This document shows, one piece after another, positions 15,231-30,285 of a DNA stretch of 64,000 nt. Positions within the stretch are counted from its first letter, which is position 1, and every line of letters begins with the position of its first letter. The notes under the pieces were generated by a model, which was not told the DNA's origin, made no database searches, and saw nothing but the letters and a program-made list of their open reading frames with translations. The DNA comes from Harmothoe impar (taxonomy: Eukaryota > Annelida > Polychaeta > Phyllodocida > Polynoidae), in NCBI GenBank assembly GCA_947462335.1, contig OX381704.1, forward strand, positions 121,330,065 through 121,394,064, read 5' to 3'. The position numbers and the translations under genes are program-made.

Positions 15231-18200
15231 TACTAAGTATGTAGTGTACCAGGACATAATGTAAGAATTACTGCCAGCCTATACTAAGGCTTGTGCTGTA
15301 CCAGGACCTAATGTAAGCGTTACTTCTGGTTTATACTAAGGTATGTAGTTAACACCCACACAGGGGGGCTACACTGACACAGGGGGCCACACCCAAACAG
15401 GGGGGCTACACCCACACAGGGGCTACACCCACACAGGGGTCTACACCCACACAGGGGCTACACCCACACAGAGGCTACAACCACACAGGGGGGCTACACC
15501 CACACAGGGGGCTACACCCACACAGGGGGCTACACCTTCACAGGGGGCTACACCCACACAGGAAGCTACACCCACACAGGGGGCTACTGCAGCTATTTTG
15601 GTGGGGTCTTGGAGCTTTTTGCGGTTCCAGGATCTAATGTAAGCGTTACTTCTGATTTATACTAAGATTTGTAGTGTATCAGGACATAATGTAAGAGATA
15701 CTGTCAGCCTATACCAAGGTTTCTAGTGTACCAAGACCTAATGTAAGCATTACTTCTGGTTTATACTAAGGTTTGTAGTGTACCAGGACATAATGTAAGA
15801 ATTACTGCCAGCCTATACTAAGGCTTGTGCTGTACCAGGACCTAATGTAAGCATTACTTCTGGTTTATACTAAGTATGTAGTGTACCAGGACACAATGTA
15901 AGAATTGCTGCCGGCCTATACTAAAGCTTGTGCTGTACCAGGACCTAATGTAAGCGTTACTTCTGGTTTATACTAAGGTATGTAGTGTACACCCACACAG
16001 GGGGGCTACACTGACATAGGGGGCTACACCCAACCAGGGGGCTAAAACCACACATGGGCTACACCCACACAGGGGGCCACACCCACACAGGGGCTACACC
16101 CATACCGGGGGCTACACCCACACAGGGGGCTACACCCACACAGGGGGCTAAACCCACACAGGTGGGCTACAGTGACACAGGGGGGTACACCAACGAGGGG
16201 GGGGGGCTACACCCACACAGGGGGCTACAACCACACAGGGGCTACACCCACACAGGGGGCTAAACTGACACAGGGGGCTGCACTCACAAAGGGGGGCTAC
16301 ACCAACACGGGGGGCTACACCCACACAGAGGGCTACACCCACACAGAGGGCTACACCCACACTGGGGGCTACACCCAAACAGGGGGCTACGACCACACAG
16401 GGGGCTACACCCACACAGGGGGCTACACCCACACAGGGGCTACACCCACACAGGGGCTACAACCACACAGGGGGGCTACACCCACACAGGGGGCTACACC
16501 CACACAGGGGGCTACACCCACGCAGGGGGGCTACACCCACAGAGGGGCTACACCCACACAGGGGGCTACAACCACACAGGGGGCTACACCCACACAGGAA
16601 GCTACACCCACACAGGAGGCTACAACCACACTGGGGGCTACACCCACACAAGGGGCCACACCCACACAGGGGGCTTCACACACAGGGGGCTACACTAACA
16701 CAGGGGGCTACACCCACACATACGGGCTACACCCACACAGGGGGCTACACCCACACAGGGGGCCTACACCCACAAAGGGGCTACACCCACATATTGGGGC
16801 TACACCCACACAGGGGGCTACACCCACACAAGGGGCTACACCCACACAGGGGGCTACACCCGCACAGGGAGGCTACACCCACACATGGGGCTACACCCAC
16901 ACAGGGGGCTACACCCACACAGGAAGCTACACCCACACAGGGGACTACACCCACCCATGGGGCTACACCCACACAGGGGGCTACACCCACACAGGGGGCT
17001 ACACCCACACAAGGGGCTACACCCACACAGGGGGCTACACTTACACAGGGGGCTACACCTATACTGGGGGCTACACCAATAGAGGGGGCTAAACCCAAAG
17101 AGGGGGCTACACCACACAGTGGGCTTCACCCACATAGAGGGCTACACCCAAACAGGGGGGCTACTGCAGCTATCTTGGTGGGGTCTTGGAGCTTTGTGCG
17201 GTGCCAGGATCTAGTGTAAGCATTACTTCTGGTTTTTACTAAGGTTTTTAGTGTACCAGGACATAATGTAAGAATTACTGCCAGCCTATACTAAAGCTTG
17301 TGCTGTACCAGAGCCTAATGTAATCATTACTTCTGGTTCATACTAAGTATGTAGCGTTCCAGGACATAATGTAAGAATTACTGCCAGCCTAAACTAAGGC
17401 TTGTGCTGTACCAGGACCTAATGTAAGCTTTACTTCTGGTTCACACTAAGTATGTAGTGTACCAGGACATAATGTAATAATTACTGCCAGCCTATACTAA
17501 GGCTTGTGCTGAACCAGGACCTAATGTAAGCGTTACTTCTGGCCAATAACTAGGTATATAGTTTACACCCACACAGGGGGGCTACACTGACACAGGGGGC
17601 TACAACCACACAGGGGCTATACCCACACAGGGGGCTAAACTGACACAGGGGGCTGCACTCACAAAGGGGGGCTACACCCACACGGGGGGCTACACCCACA
17701 CAGAGGGCTACACCCACACAGAGGGCTACACCCAGACTGGGGGCTACACCCAAACAGGGGGCTACGACCACACAGGGGGCTACACCCACACAGGGGGCTA
17801 CACCCACACAGGGGCTACACCCACACAGGGGCTACAACCACAGAGGGGGGCTACACCCACACAGGGGGCTACACCCACAGAGGGGGCTACACCAACGCAG
17901 GGGGCTACAACCACACAGGGGGCTACACCCACACAAGGGGACACACCCACACAAGGGGCAACACCCACACAGGGGGCTACACACACAGGGGGCTACACTA
18001 ACACAGGGGGCTACACCCACACATTGGGGCTACACCCACACAGGGGGCTACACCCACAAAGGGGCTACACCCACACATTGGGGCTACACCCACACATTGG
18101 GGCTACACCCACACAGGGGGCTACACCCACACAAGGGGCTACACCCACACAGGGGGCTACACCCGCACAGGGAGGCTACACCCACACAGGGGGCTACACC

Positions 18201-21200
18201 CACTCAGGGGGCTACACCTACACAGGGTGCAACACCCATACAGACGCCTACACCTACACAGGGGGCTAAGTATTACTTCTGGTTTATATTAAGGTTTGTA
18301 GTGTACCAGGACATAATGTAAGAATTACTGTCAGCCTATACTAAGGTTTGTAGTGTACCAAGACCTAATGTAAGCATTACTTTTGGTTTAAACTAAGGTT
18401 TGTAGTGTACCAGGACATAATGTAAGAATTACTGCCAGCCTATACTAAGGCTTGTGCTGTACCAGGACCTAATGTAAGCATTACTTCTGGTTTATACTAA
18501 GTATGTAGTGTTCCAGGACCTAATGTAAGAATTACTGCCAGCCTATACTAAGGCTTGTGCTGTACCAGGACCTAATGTAAGCATTACTTCTGGTTCATAC
18601 TAAGTATGTAGTGTACCAGGACATAATGTAAGAATTACTACCAGCCTTTACTAAGGCTTGTGCTGTACCAGGACCTAATGTAAGCGTTACTTCTGGTTTA
18701 TACTAAGGTATGTAGTTAACACCCACACAGGGGGGCTACACTGACACAGGGGGCCACACCCAAACAGGGGGGCTACACCCACACAGGGGCTACACCCAAA
18801 CAGGGGGGCTACACCCACACAGGGGCTACACCCACACAGGGGTCTACACCCACACAGGGGCTACACCCACACAGGGGCTACAACCACACAGGGGGGCTAC
18901 ACCCACACAGGGGGCTACACCCACAGAGGGGGCTACACCAACGCAGGGGGGCTACACCCACACAGGGGCTACACCCACACAGGGGGCTACAACCACACAG
19001 GGGGCTACACCCACACAAGGGGCCACACCCACACAAGGGGCAACACCCACACAGGGGGCTACACACACAGGGGGCTACACTAACACAGGGGGCTACACCC
19101 ACACATTGGGGCTACACCCACACAGGGGGCTACACCCACACAGGGGGGCTACACCCACAAAGGGGCTACACCCACACATTGGGGCTACACCCACACAGGG
19201 GGCTACACCCACACAAGGGGCTACACCCACACAGGGGGCTATACCCGCACAGGGAGGCTACACCTACACAGGGGGCTACACCCACTCAGGGGGCTACACC
19301 TACACAGGGTGCAACACCCATACAGACGGCTACACCTACACAGGGGGCTACACCTACACAGGGTGCTACACCCACACAGGGGCTACACCCACACAGGGGG
19401 CTACGCCAACACAGGGGGCTACACCCACACAGGGGGCTACACCCACACAGGGGGCTACAACCACACAGGGGGCTACACCAACACAAGGGGCTACACCCAC
19501 ACAGGGGGCTACACCCACACAGGGGAATACACCCACAAAGGGGCTACACCCACACATTGGGGCTACACCCACACAGGGGGCTACACCCACACAAGGGGCT
19601 ACACCCACACAGGGGGCTACACCCGCACAGGGAGGCTACACCCACACAGGGGGCTACACCCACTCAGGGGGCTACACCTACACAGGGTGCAAAACCCGTA
19701 CAGACGGCTACACCTACACAGGGGGCTAAGTATTACTTCTGGTTTATATTAAGGTTTGTAGTGTACCAGGACATAATGTAAGAATTACTGTCAGCCTATA
19801 CTAAGGTTTGTAGTGTACCAAGACCTAATGTAAGCATTACTCCTGGTTTAAACTAAGGTTTGTAGTGTACCAAGACCTAATGTAAGCATTACTTCTGGTT
19901 TAAACTAAGGTTTGTAGTGTACCAGGACATAATGTAAGAATTACTGCCAGCATATACTAAGGCTTGTGCTGTACCAGGACCTAATGTAAGCATTACTTCT
20001 GGTTTATACTAAGTATGTAGTGTTCCAGGACCTAATGTAAGAATTACTGCCAGCCTATACTAAGGCTTGTGCTGTACCAGGACCTAATGTAAGCATTACT
20101 TCTGGTTCATACTAAGTATGTAGTGTACCAGGACATAATGTAAGAATTACTGCCAGCCTATACTAAGGCTTGTGCTGTACCAGGACCTAATGTAAGCGTT
20201 ACTTCTGGTTTATACTAAGGTATGTAGTTAACACCCACACAGGGGGGCTACACTGACACAGGGGGCCACACCCAAACAGGGGGGCTACACCCACACAGGG
20301 GCTACACCCACACAGGGGGCTACACCTACACAGGGTGCTACACCCACACAGGGGCTACACCCACACAGGGGGCTACGCCCACACAGGGGGCTACACCCAC
20401 ACAGGGGGCTACACCCACACAGGGGGCTACACCCACACAGGGGAATACACCCACACAGGCGGCTACACCCACACAGGGGGGCTACACTGACACAGGGGGC
20501 TACACCCACACAGGGGGGCCACACCCACACAGGGGGCTACAACCACACAGGGGCTACACCCACACAGGGGGCTACACTGACACAGGGGGCTACACTCACA
20601 CAGGGGGGCTACACCCACATAAAGGGCAACACCCACACAGGGGTCTACTGCAGCTCTCTTTGTTGGCTACACCCACACAGGGGGCTACACAGGGGGCTAC
20701 AAGGGGGGCTACCCCCACACAGGGGTGATACACCCACACAGGGGGGCTACACCCACAAAGGGGGCTACACCCACACAGGGGCTACGCCCACACAGGGGGC
20801 TACACCCACACAGGGGGCTACACCCACACAGAAGGCTACACCTACACAGGGGGCTACACCCACACAGGGGGCTACACCCACACAGGAGGCTACACCTACA
20901 CAGGGGGCTACACCCACATAGGGAGACTACACCCACACAGGGGGCTACACTGACACATGGGGCTACACCCAGACAGGGTCTTCACAAACACAGGAGGCTA
21001 CAGATACACAGGGGGCTACACCCACACAGGGGGCTACATCACACAGGAGGCTACAGATACACAGGGGGCTACACCCACACAGGGGGCTACACCCACACAC
21101 GAGGCTACACCTACACAGGGGGCTACACCCACATAGGGAGACTACACCCACACAGGGGCTACACCCACACCGGGGGGTACACCCACACCGGGGGCTACAC

Positions 21201-24200
21201 CCACACAGGGGGGCTACAGTGACACAGGGGGCTACACCCTCCCAGGGGGCTACACCCACACAGGGGGCTACACCTACATAGGGTGCTACAACCACACAGG
21301 GGCTACACCCACACAGGGGGCTACACCTACACAGGGTGCTACACCCACACAGGGGCTACACCCACACAGGGGGCTACACCTACACAGTGTGCTACACCCA
21401 CACAGGGGCTACAACCAGACAGGGGGCTACACCCAAACAGGGGGCTACGACCACACAGGGGACTACACCCACACAGGGGTTACACCCACACAGGGGCTAC
21501 ACCAACACAGGGGCTACACCCACACAGGGGGGCTACACCCACACAGGGGGCTACACTTACACAGGGGGCTACACCTATACCGGTAGCTACACCCATAGAG
21601 GGGGCTACACCCGAAGAGGGGGCTACACCACACAGTGGGCTTCACCCACATAGAGGGATACACCCACACAGGGGGGCTACTGCAGCTATCTTGGTGGGGT
21701 CTTGGAGCTATGTGCGGTGCCAGGATCTAATGCAAGTATTACTTCTGGTTTATATTAAGGTTTGTAGTGTACCAGGACATAATGTAAGAATTACTGTCAG
21801 CCTCTACTAAGGTTTGTAGTGTACCAAGGCCTAATTTAAGCATTACTTCTGGTTCATACTAAGTATGTAGTGTACAGTAACATAATGTAAGAATTACTGC
21901 CAGCCTATACTAAGGCTTGTGCTGTACCAGGACCTAATGTAAGCGTTACTTCTGGTTTATACTAAGGTATGTTGTTTACACCCACACAGGGGGGCTACCC
22001 TGACACAGGGGGCTACACCCATCCAGGGGGCTATACCCACACAGGGGCTACACCCACACAGGGGGCTACACCCACACAGGGGGCTACACTGACACATGGG
22101 GCTACACTGACACAGGGGGCTACACTGACACATGTGGCTACACCCACACAGGGGGCTGCACCCACACAGGAGGCTACAGATACACAGGGGGCTACACCCA
22201 CTCAGGGGGCTACACCCACAGAGGAGGCTACACCTACACAGGGGGCTACACCCACATAGGGAGACTACACCCACACAGGGGCTTCACCCACACCGGGGGC
22301 TACACCCACACAGGGGGCTACACCCACACAGGGGGGCTACAGTGACACAGGGGGCTACACCCACCCAGGGGGCTACACCCACACAGGGGGCTACACCTAC
22401 ACAGGGTGCTACAACCACACAGGGGCTACACCCACACAGGGGGCTACACCTACACAGGGTGCTACACCCACACAGGGGCTACACCCACACAGGGGGCTAC
22501 ACCTACACATGGTGCTGCACCCACACAGGGGCTACACCCACACAGGGGGCTACACCCAAACAGGGGGCTACGACCACACAGGGGGCTACACCCACACAGG
22601 GGCTACACCCACACAGGGGGCTACACCCACACAGGGGGCTACACTTACACAGGGGGCTACACCTATACTGGGGGCTACACCCATAGAGGGGGCTACACCC
22701 GAAGAGGGGGCTACACCACACAGTGGGCTTCACCCACATAGAGGGATACACCCACACAGGGGGGCTACTGCAGCTATCTTGGTGGGGTCTTGGAGCTTTG
22801 TGCGGTGCCAGGATCTAATGCAAGTATTACTTCTGGTTTATATTAAGGTTTGTAGTGTACCAGGACATAATGTAAGAATTACTGCCAGCCTATACTAAGG
22901 CTTGTGCTGTACCAGGACCTAATATAAGCATTACTTCTGGTTCATACTAAGTATGTAGTGTACACAGGGGGCTAAACTGACACAGGGGGCTGCACTCACA
23001 AAGGGGGGCTACACCCACACAGGGGGCTACACCCACACAGAGGGCTACACCCACACAGAGGGCTACACCCAGACTGGGGGCTACACCCAAACAGGGGGCT
23101 ACGACCACACAGGGGGCTACACCCACACAGGGGGCTACACCCACACAGGGGCTACACCCACACAGGGGCTACAACCACACAGGGGGGCTACACCCACACA
23201 GGGGGCTACACCCACAGAGGGGGCTACACCAACGCAGGGGGGCTACACCCACACAAGGGCTACACCCACACAGGGGGCTACAACCACACAGGGGGCTACA
23301 CCCACACAAGGGGCCACACCCACACAAGGGGCAACACCCACACAGGGGGCTACACACACAGGGGGCTACACTAACACAGGGGGCTACACCCACACATTGG
23401 GGCTACACCCACACAGGGGGCTACACCCACACAGGGGGGCTACACCCACAAAGGGGCTACACCCACACATTGGGGCTACACCCACACAGGGGGCTACACC
23501 CACACAAGGGGCCACACCCACACAAGGGGCAACACCCACACAGGGGGCTACACACACAGGGGGCTACACTAACACAGGGGGCTACACCCACACATTGGGG
23601 CTACACCCACACAGGGGGCTACACCCACACAGGGGGGCTACACCCACAAAGGGGCTACACCCACACATTGGGGCTACACCCACACAGGGGGCTACACCCA
23701 CACAAGGGGCTACACCCACACAGGGGGCTACACCCGCACAGGGAGGCTACACCCACACAGGGGGCTACACCCACTCAGGGGGCTACACCTACACAGGGTG
23801 CAACACCCATACAGACGGCTACACCTACACAGGGGGCTAAGTATTACTTCCGGTTTATATTAAGGTTTGTAGTGTACCAGGACATAATGTAAGAATTACT
23901 GTCAGCCTATACTAAGGTTTGTAGTGTACCAAGACCTAATGTAAGCATTACTTCTGGTTTAAACTAAGGTTTGTAGTGTACCAGGACATAATGTAAGAAT
24001 TACTGCCAGCCTATACTAAGGCTTGTGCTGTACCAGGACCTAATGTAAGCATTACTTCTGGTTTATACTAAGTATGTAGTGTTCCAGGACCTAATGTAAG
24101 AATTACTGCCAGCCTATACTAAGGCTTGTGCTGCACCAGGACCTAATGTAAGCGTTACTTCTGGTTTATACTAAGGTATGTAGTTAACACCCACACAGGG

Positions 24201-25513
24201 GGGCTACACTGACACAGGGGGCCACACCCAAACAGGGGGGCTACACCCACACACGAGGCTACACCCACACAGGGGGCTACACCTACACAGGGTGCTACAC
24301 CCACACAGGGGCTACACCCACACAGGGGGCTACGCCCACACAGGGGGCTACACCCACACAGGGGGCTACACCCACACAGGGGGCTACACCCACACAGGGG
24401 AATACACCCACACAGGCGGCTACACCCACACAGGGGGGCTACACTGACACAGGGGGCTACACCCACATAGGGGGGCCACACCCACACAGGGGGCTACAAC
24501 CACACAGGGGCTACACCCAAACAGGGGGCTACACTGACACAGGGGGCTACACTCACACAGGGGGGCTACACCCACATAAAGGGCAACACCCACACAGGGG
24601 TCTACTGCAGCTCTCTTTGTTGGCTACACCCACACAGGGGGCTACACAGGGGGCTACAAGGGGGGCTACCCCTACACAGGGGTGATACACCCACACAGGG
24701 GGGCTACACCCACAAAGGGGGCTACACCCACACAGGGGCTACGCCCACACAAGGGGCTACACCCACACAGGGGCTACACCCACACAGAAGGCTACACCTA
24801 CACAGGGGGCTACACCCACACAGGGGGCTACACCCACACAGGAGGCTACACCTACACAGGGGGCTACACCCACAAAGGGAGACTACACCCACACAGGGGG
24901 CTACACTGACACATGGGGCTACACCCAGACAGGGTCTTCACCCACACAGGAGGCTACAGATACACAGGGGGCTACACCCACACAGGGGGCTACACCACAC
25001 AGGAGGCTACAGATACACAGGGGGCTACACCCACACAGGGGGCTACACCCACACACGAGGCTACACCTACACAGGGGGCTACACCCACATAGGGAGACTA
25101 CACCCACACAGGGGCTACACCCACACCGGGGGGTACACCCACACCGGGGGCTACACCCACACAGGGGGGCTACAGTGACACAGGGGGCTACACCCTCCCA
25201 GGGGGCTACACCCACACAGGGGGCTACACCTACATAGGGTGCTACAACCACACAGGGGCTACACCCACACAGGGGGCTACACCTACACAGGGTGCTACAC
25301 CCACACAGGGGCTACACCCACACAGGGGGCTACACCTACACAGGGTGCTACACCCACACAGGGGCTACACCCACACAGGGGGCTACACCCAAACAGGGGG
25401 CTACGACCACACAGGGGACTACACCCACACAGGGGTTACACCCACACAGGGGCTACACCAACACAGGGGCTACACCCACACAGGGGGGCTACACCCACAA
25501 AGGGGGCTACACT
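15162..25513. repeat. Large satellite duplication, copy 2
   Basis: This is the second near-identical copy of 1-10,350. Only scattered substitutions separate the copies: position 3,777 reads GAGTGGG where copy 2 reads GAGGGGG, and position 6,810 reads GTAGTTTAC where copy 2 reads GTTGTTTAC. Such low divergence implies a very recent duplication, strong homogenisation, or two haplotypes joined during assembly. Confidence 0.9.
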
Positions 25514-25933
25514 CACACAGGGGGCTACACCTATACCGGTAGCTACACCCATAGAGGGGGCTACACCCGAAGAGGGGGCTACACCACACAGTGGGCTTCA
25601 CCCACATAGAGGGATACACCCACACAGGGGGGCTACTGCAGCTATCTTGGTGGGGTCTTGGAGCTTTGTGCGGTGCCAGGATCTAATGCAAGTATTACTT
25701 CTGGTTTATATTAAGGTTTGTAGTGTACCAGGACATAATGTAAGAATTACTGTCAGCCTCTACTAAGGTTTGTAGTGTACCAAGGCCTAATTTAAGCATT
25801 ACTTCTGGTTCATACCAAGTATGTAGTGTACAGTAACATAATGTAAGAATTACTGCCAGCCTATACTAAGGCTTGTGCTGTACCAGGACCTAATGTAAGC
25901 GTTACTTCTGGTTTATACTAAGGTATGTAGTTT

Positions 25934-28900
25934 ACACCCACACAGGGGGGCTACCCTGACACAGGGGCCTACACCCATCCAGGGGGCTATACCCACACAG
26001 GGGCTACACCCACACAGGGGGCTACACCCACACAGGGGGCTACACTGACACATGGGGCTACACTGACACAGGGGGCTACACTGACACATGTGGCTACACC
26101 CACACAGGGGGCTACACCCACACAGGAGGCTACAGATACACAGGGGGCTACACCCACTCAGGGGGCTACACCCACAGAGGAGGCTACACCTACAGAGGGG
26201 GCTACACCCACACAGGGGGCTACACCCACATAGGGGGCTACACCCACAGAGGAGGCTACACCTACACAGGGGGCTACACCCACATAGGGGGCTACACCCA
26301 CACAGGGGGGCTACAGTGACACAGGGGGCTACACCCACCCAGGGGGCTACACCCACACAGGGGGCTACACCTACACAGGGTGCTACAACCACACAGGGGC
26401 TACACCCACACAGGGGGCTACACCTACACAGGGTGCTACACCCACACAGGGGCTACACCCACACAGGGGGCTACACCTACACATGGTGCTGCACCCACAC
26501 AGGGGCTACACCCACACAGGGGGCTACACCCACACAGGGGGCTACGACCACACAGGGGGCTACACCCACACAGGGGCTACACCCACACAGGGGGCTACAC
26601 CCACACAGGGGGCTACACTTACACAGGGGGCTACACCTATACTGGGGGCTACACCCATAGAGGGGGCTACACCCGAAGAGGGGGCTACACCACACAGTGG
26701 GCTTCACCCACATAGAGGGATACACCCACACAGGGGGGCTACTGCAGCTATCTTGGTGGGGTCTTGGAGCTTTGTGCGGTGCCAGGATCTAATGCAAGTA
26801 TTACTTCTGGTTTATATTAAGGTTTGTAGTGTACCAGGACATAATGTAAGAATTACTGCCAGCCTAAACTAAGGCTTGTGCTGTACCAGGACCTAATGTA
26901 AGCATTACTTCTGGTTCATACTAAGTATGTAGTGTACCAGGACATTATGTGAGAATTACTGCCAGCCTATACTAAGGCTTGTGCTGTACCAGGACCTAAT
27001 GTAAGCGTTACTTCTGGTTTATACTAAGGTATGTAGTTTACACCCACACAGGGGGGCTACACTGACACAGGGGGCTACACCCATCCAGGGGGCTACACCC
27101 ACACAGGGGCTACACCCACACAGGGGGCTACACCCACACCGGGGGCTACACCTACACAGGGTGCTACACCCACACAGGGGCTACACCCACACAGGGGGCT
27201 ACACCGACACAGGGGGCTACACCTACACAGGAGGCTACACCCACACAGGGGGCTACACCCACACAGGAGAATACACCAACACAGGGGGCTACACCCACAC
27301 AGGGGGGCTACACTGTGACAGGGGGCTACACCCACACAGGGGGGCCACACCCACACAGGGGGCTACAACCACACAGGGGGGCCACACCCACACAGGGGGG
27401 CCACACCTACACAGGGGGCTACACCCACACAGGGGGGCCACACCCACACAGGGGGCTACACCCACACAGGGGGGCCACACCCACACAGGGGGCTACAACC
27501 ACACAGGGGCTACACCCACACAGGGGGCTACACTGACACAGGGGGCTACACTCACACAGGGGGTCTACACCCACATAAAGGGCAACACCCACACAAGGGG
27601 GCTACTGCAGCTCTCTTTGTGGGCTACACCCACACAGGGGGCTACACAGGGGGCTACACAGGGGTGATACACCCGCACAGGGGTGATACACCCACACAGG
27701 TGGGCTACACTGACACAGGGGGCTACACCCACACAGGGGGCTACACCCACACAGGGGGCTACAACCACACAGGGGCTACACCCACACAGGGGGCTTCACT
27801 GAGACAGGGGGCTACACTCACAAAGGGGGGCTACACCCACACGGGCAGCTTCACCCACACAGAGGGCTACACCCACACAGGGGTCTACACCCACACTGGG
27901 GGCTACACCCAAACAGGGGGCTACGACCATACAGGGGGCTACACCCACACAGAGGGCTACACCCACACAGGGGCTACACCAACACAGGGGCTACACCCAC
28001 AAAGGGGGGCTACACCCACACAGGGGGCTACACTCACACAGGGGACTACACCTATACTGGGGGCTACACCCACACAGGGCGTTACACTCACACAGGGGGC
28101 TACACCCACACAGGGGCTACACCCACACATGGGGCTACACCCACACAGGGGCTACACCCACACAGGGGGCTACAACCACACAGGGGGGCTACACCCACAC
28201 AGGGGGGCTACACTGACACAGGGGGCTACACCCACACAGGGGGGCTACATCCACACAGGGGGTTACACTCACACAGGGTGCCAAACACACAGGGGGCTAC
28301 AGCAACAAAGGCACTAAACCCACACAGGGGGTTACACTCACACAGGGGGCTACACCCACACAGGGGGCTACACCCACACAGGGGTACTACACCCACACAG
28401 GGGGCTACACCCACACAGGGGGCCAAACACACATGGGGCTACACCCACACAGGGGGCTACACCCACACAGGGGGCTACACCCACACAGGGGGCTACACCC
28501 ACACAGGAGGCCACACCCACACAGGGGGCTACACTCACACAGGGGGCTACACCCATACTGGGGGCTACACCCACACAGGGGGCTACACCCACACAGGGGG
28601 CTACACCCACACAGGGGGCTAAACCCACACAGGGGGCTACACCCACACCGGGGGCTACACCCACACAGGGGGCTACACCTACACAGGAGCTACACCCACA
28701 CAGGGGGCTACACCAATACAGGGGGGCTACTGCAGTTCTCTTGGTGGGGTCTTGGAGCTTTGTGCGGTGCCAGGATCTAATGTAAGCATTACTTCTGGTT
28801 TATACTAAGGTTTGTAGTGTACCAGGACATAATATAAAAAGTACTGTCAGCCTATACTAAGGTTTGTAGTGTACCAAGACCTAATGTAAGCATTACTTCT

Positions 28901-29238
28901 GGTTTATACTAAGGTTTGTAGTGTACCAGGACATAATGTAAGAATTACTGCCAGCCTATACTAAGGTGTGTGGTGTACCAGGACATAATGTAAGAATTAC
29001 TGCCAGCCTATACTAAGGTGTGTGGTGTACCAGGACATAATGTAAGACTTACTGCCAGCCTATACTAAGGCTTGTGCTGTACCAGATCCTAATGTAAGCA
29101 TTACTTCTGGTTTACACTAAGGTTTGTAGTGTACCAGGACATAATGTAAGAATTACTGCCAGCCTATAATAAGGTATGTAGTGTACCAGGACATAATGTA
29201 AGCATTACTTCTGGTTTATACTAAGGTATGTAGTGTAC
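25934..29238. repeat. Distal 18-bp arrays outside the large duplication
   Basis: The 18-bp arrays at 25,934-26,739, 27,040-28,728 and 29,238-29,610 are separated by 52-bp blocks. Segment 25,934-26,870 is a further copy of the units at 6,814-7,735 and 21,977-22,898. The 27,040-28,728 array carries GGGGGGCCACACC variants and an interruption CTACTGCAGCTCTCTTTG near 27,603. That interruption also occurs at about 5,483, 9,443, 20,646 and 24,603. Confidence 0.85.
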
Positions 29239-29940
29239 ACAGGGGGCTACACCCACACAGGGGGACTACACCCACACAGGGGGCTACACCCACACAGGGG
29301 GTTACACTCACACAGGGGGCCAAACACACAGGGGGCTACACCCACACAGGGGGCTACACCCACACAGGGGGCTACACTCACACAGGGGGCTACACCCATA
29401 CTGGGGGCTACACCCACAGAGGGGGCTACACCCACACAAGGGGCTACACCCACACAGGGGGCTACACCCACACAGGGGGGCTACACCCACACAGGGGGCT
29501 ACATCCACACAGGGGGGCTACACCCACACAGGGGGGCTACACCCACACACGGGGCTTCACCCACACAGGGGGCTACACCCACACAGGGGGCTACACCAAA
29601 ACAGGGGGGCTACTGCAGTTCTCTTGGTGGGGTCTTGGAGCTTTGTGCGGTGCCAGGATCTAATGTAAGCATTACTTCTGGTCTATACTAAGGTGTGTAG
29701 TGTACCAGGACATAATGTAAGAATTACTGCCAGCCTATACTAAGGCTTGTATCAGGACATAATATAAGCATTACTTCTGGTTTATACTAAGGTGTGTAGT
29801 GTACCAGGACATAATGTAAGAATTACTGCCAGCCTATACTAAGGGTTGTGGTGTACCAAGACCTTATATAAGAATTGCTTCTGCTTATTACTAAAGCTTG
29901 TGGTGTACCAGGACATAATATAAGATTTACTTCTCTCACT

Positions 29941-30285
29941 AGAAGGGAGGGGGAATTTACACACAAAAAATAAACTAACCCTCCACTCCCTAAATCACTG
30001 TAGGTATTTGTCCTACAGGTGCTGACCGCTCTGCACCTCTACCACTTCTCAGTGTTGACAGTGCTCCGCTTTGCACAACCACCACTTCCCTTCCTTTGGT
30101 ACCTTTAGTTAGGACATGTGATACATGCATACTTGTCGTCATGATGCACCAATGCAGCTCTCCTGAGTAACTCACCAATGCTGCATTGGTGCTGTATGCC
30201 CACCCTACAGGAGTGTCTCAACCCCATAGGGTCAACATGATCCTTGAATGCGGCACTCGCCAGTGCTGCTAGTTTAAGGATGCAT
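29941..30285. repeat. Spacer with palindromic-element copy
   Basis: After the satellite ends there is about 150 bp of unique-looking sequence, then a copy at about 30,120-30,270 of a dispersed family. The family is recognised by ATGATGCACCAATGCAG, GAGTAACTCACCAATGCTG and the mirror image GCTGCATTGGTGC, followed by CCCTACAGGAGTGTCTCA. No coding exon is recognised. Confidence 0.7.

Larger units (their letters stand above)
1..29940. repeat. Satellite domain: 18-bp and 52-bp arrays in alternation
   Basis: The whole stretch is built from two tandem repeats. The first is an 18-bp unit, CTACACCCACACAGGGGG, with 17- and 19-bp variants. The second is a 52-bp unit occurring in two alternating types that differ mainly in the first half (TAAGAATTACTGCCAGCC versus TAAGCATTACTTCTGGTT). 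Many 18-bp to 52-bp transitions pass through a conserved junction beginning CTACTGCAGCT and running through GGTCTTGGAGC; the rest run directly from GGGGGCTAAG into the 52-bp unit. The reverse transition is usually near TATGTAGT followed by TACACCCACAC. No gene is seen. Because the 18-bp unit is a multiple of three, most frames on both strands stay open for hundreds of codons as six-residue repeats; these are not treated as proteins. Confidence 0.95.
1..29940. repeat. 22 blocks of the 52-bp repeat
   Basis: Approximate block limits are 1-190, 422-829, 1999-2403, 3106-3557, 4565-5068, 6513-6814, 7602-7799, 8676-9023, 12564-12762, 13409-13815, 14844-15352, 15583-15990, 17161-17564, 18268-18720, 19728-20230, 21678-21977, 22765-22962, 23839-24186, 25632-25934, 26739-27040, 28728-29238 and 29610-29940. 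Each unit contains GTAAG near its start, TATACTAAG in the middle and TACCAGGAC near its end. The dimer of the two types gives a period of about 104 bp. Confidence 0.9.

Noticed and set aside
1..29940. CRISPR array
   Set aside because: The repeats are directly adjacent with no unique spacers, and the window is plainly eukaryotic.
1..29940. Telomeric repeat
   Set aside because: The G-rich unit is CTACACCCACACAGGGGG, not TTAGGG or a recognised telomere variant.
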